Origin: Verrucomicrobiota bacterium
GTDB taxonomy: Bacteria > Verrucomicrobiota > Verrucomicrobiia > Limisphaerales > UBA9464
Direction of reading: 5' to 3'
DNA length: 10,384 bases
NCBI GenBank assembly: GCA_947464705.1
Contig: CANHYD010000059.1
Coordinates: 1-10,384 of the forward strand
Shown one piece after another: positions 6,567 through 10,384 of the stretch. Numbering within the stretch: the stretch's first letter is position 1; the number at the start of each line of letters is the position of its first letter. The position numbers and the translations under genes are program-made. The notes under the pieces were generated by a model that saw only the letters and a program-made list of their open reading frames with translations, did no database searches and was not told the DNA's origin.

Positions 6567-7400
6567 CTACGGCTTGACTGCGCCGGCCTGCCGCGCCAGT
6601 GCACGCGCCTCAACATAATTGCCGACGCAATGAGCCAGACTGCCCTTGGCTCCGGCCCAGTCCACGCGGCCCAGGGGCAGATACAAGGCGAGCTTGGCGG
6701 CACGGATGAAGATCCCGGGCAGGCTCGGACGGTGCGGTTCGAAGAAGCGGGCCATCGCCCGGTAATCGACGCGGCCCTTTTGGTAAAAGGCCCGCATGGA
6801 GCGGCGGTTCCGGTAGTGGACCCCGGCCGCATGCACCGCGGCGATGGTTTCGTCGGCCTTCAGGGCATCGAAGTACCACTGGAGGTCTTCACCGCCGCCG
6901 ATCTCCTCGTCGAAGGGACGTCGTTGCCAAGCGCTGCGGCGGTAGAGGCTGTTGGGATTGCCCGCTCCGAATCCGAAGCCCCGGCGGAGATCGTCTCCTT
7001 GAAAGTAGGTGATGCCACCGCTGAGAGCCGCGTCAAATTCACCGAGAATGGGGCCGACCGCGGCCGTCACCGATTCCTCAAATCGCCCAATGGCTCGGCG
7101 GTAAGACTCTAAGAAAAACGGATCCGCAGGAATGGTGTGGGCGCTGAGGCTCAAGATCCATTGATGACGGGCGGCCGAAAAACCCTGGTTCAGGGCGCGG
7201 CCATAGGTGAAGTCCTCCTTTCGGATGACGAGGATCTCTGCGCCATAGCGTCGAGCCAGTTCGACCGTGCCATCTGTGGAACCGGAATCCACCACGATCA
7301 ATTGGTCGGAGTCACCTAGCTGGAGCCTCAGCAGCACCTCCCCCAGGGTCTCGGCGGCGTTCAGGGTGCGAATCACAATGCTGACAGGGGGGCGCGACAT
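6567..7400 (-). CDS. Family 2 glycosyltransferase (GT-A fold)
   Basis: A 277-residue protein starting VSIVIRTLNAAETLGEVL (6-23), the usual GT2 opening. VVDSGSTDGT (36-45) is the nucleotide-sugar site. FDEEIGGGEDLQWYF (163-177) carries the acidic pair E171-D172 where the catalytic base lies in GT2 enzymes. At the position of the metal-binding DxD it has LSLSAHTIPAD (83-93), in which only a later Asp (D93) remains. This Ser-Ala-His variant occurs in some rhamnosyltransferase-like GT2 branches. There is no clear membrane segment. A moderately hydrophobic helix near 230-243 could associate with the membrane. Acceptor and sugar donor cannot be told from sequence; envelope polysaccharide or glycolipid synthesis is the usual role. 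The ATG has no visible ribosome binding site. The gene diverges from the sigma factor gene across a 159-bp region and leads a run of minus-strand genes. Confidence 0.9.
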   Translation of the reverse strand: MSRPPVSIVIRTLNAAETLGEVLLRLQLGDSDQLIVVDSGSTDGTVELARRYGAEILVIRKEDFTYGRALNQGFSAARHQWILSLSAHTIPADPFFLESYRRAIGRFEESVTAAVGPILGEFDAALSGGITYFQGDDLRRGFGFGAGNPNSLYRRSAWQRRPFDEEIGGGEDLQWYFDALKADETIAAVHAAGVHYRNRRSMRAFYQKGRVDYRAMARFFEPHRPSLPGIFIRAAKLALYLPLGRVDWAGAKGSLAHCVGNYVEARALARQAGAVKP

Positions 7401-7502
7401 GCAAATCGGAGGTAGGTGGAGTTAGCAGAAGTCCGATGCCTCGGAAAGACCGGAGACAGAGTGGAACGTCCAGGCGCCCGGGGCGGACTCCCAAGGGGGC
7501 TT

Positions 7503-7512
7503 GCCGATCGGC
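7503..7512. promoter_or_regulatory. Perfect 10-bp palindrome in the divergent GT2/sigma intergenic region
   Basis: GCCGATCGGC at 7503-7512 is a perfect dyad, about 48 bp before the sigma factor ATG and 103 bp before the glycosyltransferase ATG. A GGAAC, similar to the -35 core of many ECF-dependent promoters, is at 7463-7467 on the plus strand, but no convincing -10 partner follows at the expected spacing. The palindrome could bind a dimeric regulator. It could also be chance in G+C-rich DNA. Confidence 0.2.
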
Positions 7513-7559
7513 ACGGACACCGCATAGCCTTGCAGGTAAGAATTACTCTTGCCCCGGCC

Positions 7560-8150
7560 ATGCACTGCGACACTACAGACCATGATTTGCTGAGTCGGGT
7601 TCGACACTCCGATGACGAGGTGGCGTGGTCTCAGTTCGTGGAATTCTACCGCAATCCGATTGTCCGACATTGCCGTAGCTATGGGCTGTCTCAGGAACAG
7701 TCGGAGGAGGTGGCCCAAGACTGCTTCATCCGCTGCTTCCGCTACCTGCCCACCTTCGAATACAGCGAGACGGTGGGTCGTTTTCGTTCTTGGTTGAACC
7801 TCATGGTCAACCAGCAGATCGGAGAGTGTTTTCGGTCCCGAGTTCTAGATGCGGAGATGAAGCGTCGTTATTTGGAAATGCTTCTGGAATTGGCCGACCC
7901 GTTGCAGGCGGCCTCTCGGCAACCCACCGGCCATGATTACGAGTTGCTGTCGATGGCCTTCCAGCGGGTCAAGGCGGCGGTGCGGCCGCAGCATTGGCAG
8001 TTGTTCGAATCCTTCGTGCTGCACGGCATGTCGGCCTCCGAGGTGGCCGAACAAATCGGGGTCAGTTCGGTGATGGTTCGAGTCAGCGCTTTCCGTGTTC
8101 GCAACCGATTACGCGCAGAATGGAATGCCTTGCAGAATGGCCCGTTTTGA
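7560..8150 (+). CDS. ECF-type RNA polymerase sigma factor, partner of the downstream kinase
   Basis: From the ATG at 7560 this is a 196-residue two-domain sigma factor. Region 2 spans about residues 8-95: DLLSRVRHSDDEVAWSQFV, then LSQEQSEEVAQDCFIRCFRY (the core-binding DxxQ helix) and FRSWLNLMVNQQIGE. Region 4 spans about 132-188: VRPQHWQLFESFVLHGMS, then the helix-turn-helix EVAEQIGVSSVMVRVSAFRV that contacts the -35 element. It most resembles the planctomycete/verrucomicrobial ECF groups encoded next to Ser/Thr kinases. In such pairs phosphorylation, not a classical anti-sigma factor, may control activity; this is shown for the EcfP/PknT pair of Vibrio and inferred here. An in-frame extension back to 7416 is possible but looks non-coding. 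The gene overlaps the kinase start by about 14 bp, which implies translational coupling. No anti-sigma gene is present. Confidence 0.9.
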   Translation: MHCDTTDHDLLSRVRHSDDEVAWSQFVEFYRNPIVRHCRSYGLSQEQSEEVAQDCFIRCFRYLPTFEYSETVGRFRSWLNLMVNQQIGECFRSRVLDAEMKRRYLEMLLELADPLQAASRQPTGHDYELLSMAFQRVKAAVRPQHWQLFESFVLHGMSASEVAEQIGVSSVMVRVSAFRVRNRLRAEWNALQNGPF

Positions 8151-9726
8151 GGAGCTCGAAGAGTCGGTGTTTCCATCGGAACTCCTGCCGGCGATGGGCG
8201 ACGGCCTCCGGGTCCGATGCCTCTCCAATCGTTCCAAGCGCCAAGTTTACTTGGTCCAGGAACCGTCGGGTCAGTTCCGGGTCTTCAAGATTCTGAGGCA
8301 TCAGACCGAGGCCGATCTTCGGCGCTTCGATGAGGTCCGGCACTGTCTCTCCCAGACTCCCCGGTGCCCGTGGCTGTTGCCGGTCTTGGCCTATGGCTTC
8401 CGGGCAGACCGAGGTCTGGCTTGGGAAGAATTGGCTTTGGTCGATCACTCGGATCCTGGCGAGTTTTCACTCAACGACTACTCTCCGGATGTGTTGCGGA
8501 CCATCGGTGTCGGCGACGAATCCGGTCTGGTGGAACGGGTGGCGGCGGTCGGCTTGGAACTACTCCGGGCCATCGAACATTTTTCTGCCCTAGGGTTGGT
8601 CCACGGCGACATCAAACCGTCAAATGTGTTTCGTCACCGCTCCAAATGGGTGCTGGGTGATTTCGATTCGGTGGCCTTGTTGGAGACGCTCGAGCCTTTG
8701 GGCCCATCGACCGAGGGTTACCGCCCCCCCGGCGGCGGCAGGGGATTGGAATGCGATACGTACGCGCTGGGCAAGGTACTCTATGAGCTTTGGACCGGGA
8801 ATGACCGCCTGGAGTTCCCAAATCTGCCGATGGGTTTGGTGTCGCGCTCTCGTTGGACCCACAGCGAGAGATTGCTCAATGATTTGATCAATGCCTTGTG
8901 CTCGCCGGTGGGACTGTACCGGCTTTCGAACCTGGAGCTCATTCGACCGGTACTGCTGGCCTTGATTTCCGGTTCTGAGGCCGACCAGATCCGGGTGGGG
9001 CGTTGGATCTCAAATCGTGGTTCTCAACGTCGAAAGCTCGCGATCTGGGCCGTCTCGCTCCTGGTTTTGAGTCTACTGACTTGGACCTTGTTCAGCTCGG
9101 GCGTCCATTTCACCGAATCGACCTCGTTCCAAAGGAACCCGTTGGTAGCCACCCTTTACCGCCATCCTCAGGGCGAAAATGATGGTTATGTAAAAACGGC
9201 GACTTTGGGAGAAGACCCCGCATTGATGCTGTTCAACACCCACCTGACCCGCAAGGAACCCCTTCGAGTGGGCGACCGTGTGGAGTTGGGGCTGCGCAAA
9301 GAAGCCTGGCGGGGACACATGGGTGTGTATCTTTCGCCCAGCCCCATTTTCAGGGAACCCAAGGCCGATTTCGGCCATCGAGAGCATTTTGGTCGGCTGT
9401 CGCATCACCTATTGTTCCACGTCGACGGGGATGAGTTGGTGGCCCCCACCGCCTTCCATCAAGGGGTTCCGGTGACGCTGCCAGCTGAGGCTTGGAACCC
9501 GTTGGTCCGCACCAACAATCTCCAGACCTATTGGCTCTCGATGAGCGTGGGTCAGCAAGAGGTGTCATGGTCGGTTCAAAATTGCGGTCTAGAGATTGCC
9601 AACGGACGGTTCCCCCGGGACCACGATCCCTGCTACTTGGGAATCTATGTGTACGACAATACCACCTGCTTTTTGCGTTGGCTGAAGGTTGAACTCGATC
9701 GTTCCAGCGGCTTGTCATCCGATTGA
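8137..9726 (+). CDS. Single-pass membrane Ser/Thr protein kinase with a C-terminal sensor-like domain
   Basis: A 529-residue protein from the ATG at 8137; in-frame ATG 8125 and GTG 8095 are alternatives. The kinase domain covers about residues 20-275. The glycine-rich loop is not recognisable (LSNRSKRQVYLV). The ATP-lysine is probably K51 (FRVFKIL). The catalytic loop is VHGDIKPSNVF (155-165; D158, K160, N163), and the metal-binding motif is GDFDSV (D175), with DFD for DFG. TEGYRPP (192-198), DTYALGKVLYELWTGNDRLE (207-226) and FPNLP identify the planctomycete/verrucomicrobial kinase subfamily. One membrane helix lies at about 301-319 (LAIWAVSLLVLSLLTWTLF), after a basic stop-transfer segment. 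Some 205 residues follow outside the membrane, rich in beta-type sequence, ending YLGIYVYDNTTCFLRWLKVEL, which resembles the last strands of concanavalin/LamG-like sandwiches. The 14-bp overlap with the sigma gene suggests the sigma factor is its partner. The key phosphotransfer residues are present, so activity is likely but unproven. Confidence 0.9.
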   Translation: MARFEELEESVFPSELLPAMGDGLRVRCLSNRSKRQVYLVQEPSGQFRVFKILRHQTEADLRRFDEVRHCLSQTPRCPWLLPVLAYGFRADRGLAWEELALVDHSDPGEFSLNDYSPDVLRTIGVGDESGLVERVAAVGLELLRAIEHFSALGLVHGDIKPSNVFRHRSKWVLGDFDSVALLETLEPLGPSTEGYRPPGGGRGLECDTYALGKVLYELWTGNDRLEFPNLPMGLVSRSRWTHSERLLNDLINALCSPVGLYRLSNLELIRPVLLALISGSEADQIRVGRWISNRGSQRRKLAIWAVSLLVLSLLTWTLFSSGVHFTESTSFQRNPLVATLYRHPQGENDGYVKTATLGEDPALMLFNTHLTRKEPLRVGDRVELGLRKEAWRGHMGVYLSPSPIFREPKADFGHREHFGRLSHHLLFHVDGDELVAPTAFHQGVPVTLPAEAWNPLVRTNNLQTYWLSMSVGQQEVSWSVQNCGLEIANGRFPRDHDPCYLGIYVYDNTTCFLRWLKVELDRSSGLSSD

Positions 9727-9804
9727 GCAGGAGACCGCAAGGGGTCGGTGAGAGAACTGCGAAGCCTCCCCGAGGTTGCGCCCCGGCCAATTTCGGTTTT
9801 CTAT

Positions 9805-9808
9805 AGGA
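9805..9808 (+). promoter_or_regulatory. Shine-Dalgarno-like AGGA for the gene at 9817
   Basis: AGGA lies 8 nt before the ATG at 9817, a normal spacing. It is one of the few clear ribosome binding sites in this window and supports that start. A second AGGA-like run (9813-9816) abuts the ATG and is too close to act. Confidence 0.5.
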
Positions 9809-9816
9809 CTCAAGGA

Positions 9817-10384
9817 ATGAGCGACCAACTCGATACCCACCAGAAAGCCCTTCAAATCAACCTCGACCCGACCAAGTACGGCGTTTTTGCCGAGATTGGC
9901 GCCGGTCAGGAGGTTGCGCGGTGGTTTTTCCGGGTCGGCGGAGCCAGCGGCACCATCGCCAAGACCATCTCTGCGTATGACATGACCGTCAGTGACGCGA
10001 TTTATGGCCAGAGCGATCGGTATGTGAGCCGCAAGCGTTTGATCTCGATGCTTGATCACGAGTACCCGCTCTTGGTCGAACGCCTCAAAGGCCAGCGCGG
10101 CGCGACCACCAAGTTCTTCGCCTTCGCCACCACCGTGGCGGCCAAGAGTTTCCAACGGAAGGACGAGACCCATGGTTGGATGGGCATCCGGTTTCAGAGC
10201 GAGCCCGGTTCCGAACCGAGCGATATCCTCCTGCACGTCGCGATGTGGGACCGCGACAGCCTCCAGCAGGCCGAGGCCATTGGCATCCTGGGCGTGAACC
10301 TCATCCACGCGGCGATGTACTTGAACTGGCACCCCGAGGCGATCGTCAACGCCCTGCTCGACAGCCTTTCCATCGAGCGCATAG
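9817..10384 (+). CDS. Conserved protein of unknown function, N-terminal part, cut off by the window edge
   Basis: The first 189 residues are visible and the frame is open at the right edge. The start THQKALQINLDPTKYGVFAE (7-26), followed by IGAGQEVARWFFRVGGASG and TISAYDMTVSDAIYG, is a very well conserved opening that I recognise from bacterial proteins of roughly 450-500 residues found across Bacteroidota, Myxococcota, Verrucomicrobiota and others. KFFAFATTVAAKSF, HGWMGIRFQ, PSDILLHVAMWD and EAIGILGVNLIHAAMY are further conserved blocks. I see no signal peptide or membrane helix in the visible part, so it is probably cytoplasmic. Database labels for this family (for example TonB-dependent receptor or nicotinate-nucleotide adenylyltransferase) do not fit the visible sequence and look like propagated errors. 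I do not know its function. It starts 90 bp after the kinase gene on the same strand, behind a good ribosome binding site, and may have its own promoter. Confidence 0.85.
   Translation, partial: MSDQLDTHQKALQINLDPTKYGVFAEIGAGQEVARWFFRVGGASGTIAKTISAYDMTVSDAIYGQSDRYVSRKRLISMLDHEYPLLVERLKGQRGATTKFFAFATTVAAKSFQRKDETHGWMGIRFQSEPGSEPSDILLHVAMWDRDSLQQAEAIGILGVNLIHAAMYLNWHPEAIVNALLDSLSIERI

Noticed and set aside
6395..6832. N-terminal extension of the phosphoribosyltransferase frame to 6832
   Set aside because: The extension overlaps the GT2 coding region in another frame and has Arg/Ser/Pro-rich, non-conserved composition.
5849..7112. Two open frames of about 200 codons on the plus strand antisense to the phosphoribosyltransferase and GT2 genes
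   Set aside because: Both lie opposite well-supported genes and show no conserved domain.
7416..7559. N-terminal extension of the sigma factor to 7416
   Set aside because: The added 48 residues are Arg/Gly-rich and unlike ECF sequences. The ATG at 7560 begins just before conserved region 2.
9763..9775. CCTC-CCC-GAGG hairpin after the kinase gene as a terminator
   Set aside because: The stem is only 4 bp plus weak extensions, and no T-run follows.

Overview
The window is G+C-rich, densely packed bacterial chromosome with mostly short gaps. It shows no tRNA, rRNA, insertion sequence or CRISPR array. The gene set points to the Planctomycetota-Verrucomicrobiota group: a Tat-exported DUF1501 protein, an exported SMP-30-type beta-propeller, and an ECF sigma factor overlapping a membrane Ser/Thr kinase of the TEGYxPP...DxYxLGKVLYE...TGxDRxEFPxLP type. 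Verrucomicrobiota (a Limisphaerales/Pedosphaera-like lineage) is the best guess. This is inference from gene families; no phylogenetic marker is present. Several genes lack a clear Shine-Dalgarno sequence, so some starts are uncertain and are flagged.

Layout. (1) 1-1344, minus: a DUF1501 protein with a Tat signal, cut off at its C-terminus by the window edge. (2) 1345-1622: a divergent intergenic region with inverted repeats. (3) 1623-3110, plus: a two-gene operon of a MarR-family regulator and a CPBP-family intramembrane protease, 3 bp apart. (4) 3111-3173: a convergent gap with two small hairpins. (5) 7400-3174, a run of five minus-strand genes, in transcription order: GT2 glycosyltransferase, hypoxanthine-type phosphoribosyltransferase, exported SMP-30/gluconolactonase-like protein, YqgE/AlgH (UPF0301) protein, and a nucleoside phosphorylase/nucleosidase. 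Only the last two are tightly coupled (3 bp). (6) 7401-7559: a divergent promoter region containing a perfect 10-bp palindrome. (7) 7560-9726, plus: an ECF sigma factor and a receptor-like Ser/Thr kinase, overlapping by about 14 bp. (8) 9817 to the right edge, plus: the N-terminal 189 residues of a widely conserved soluble protein of unknown function.

Functional reading. The most system-like unit is the sigma factor-kinase pair. The kinase has a cytoplasmic catalytic domain, one membrane segment and about 200 residues outside the membrane that look like a beta-sandwich sensor, so it could control the partner sigma factor in response to an external cue. The MarR-CPBP pair is a second compact regulatory unit. 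The phosphoribosyltransferase and the nucleosidase both fit purine salvage, but they are not adjacent. The DUF1501 and SMP-30 proteins fit the large exported catabolic repertoire of these phyla. I see no clearly new defence or mobile system. The kinase ectodomain and the divergent phosphoribosyltransferase are the points most worth following up.
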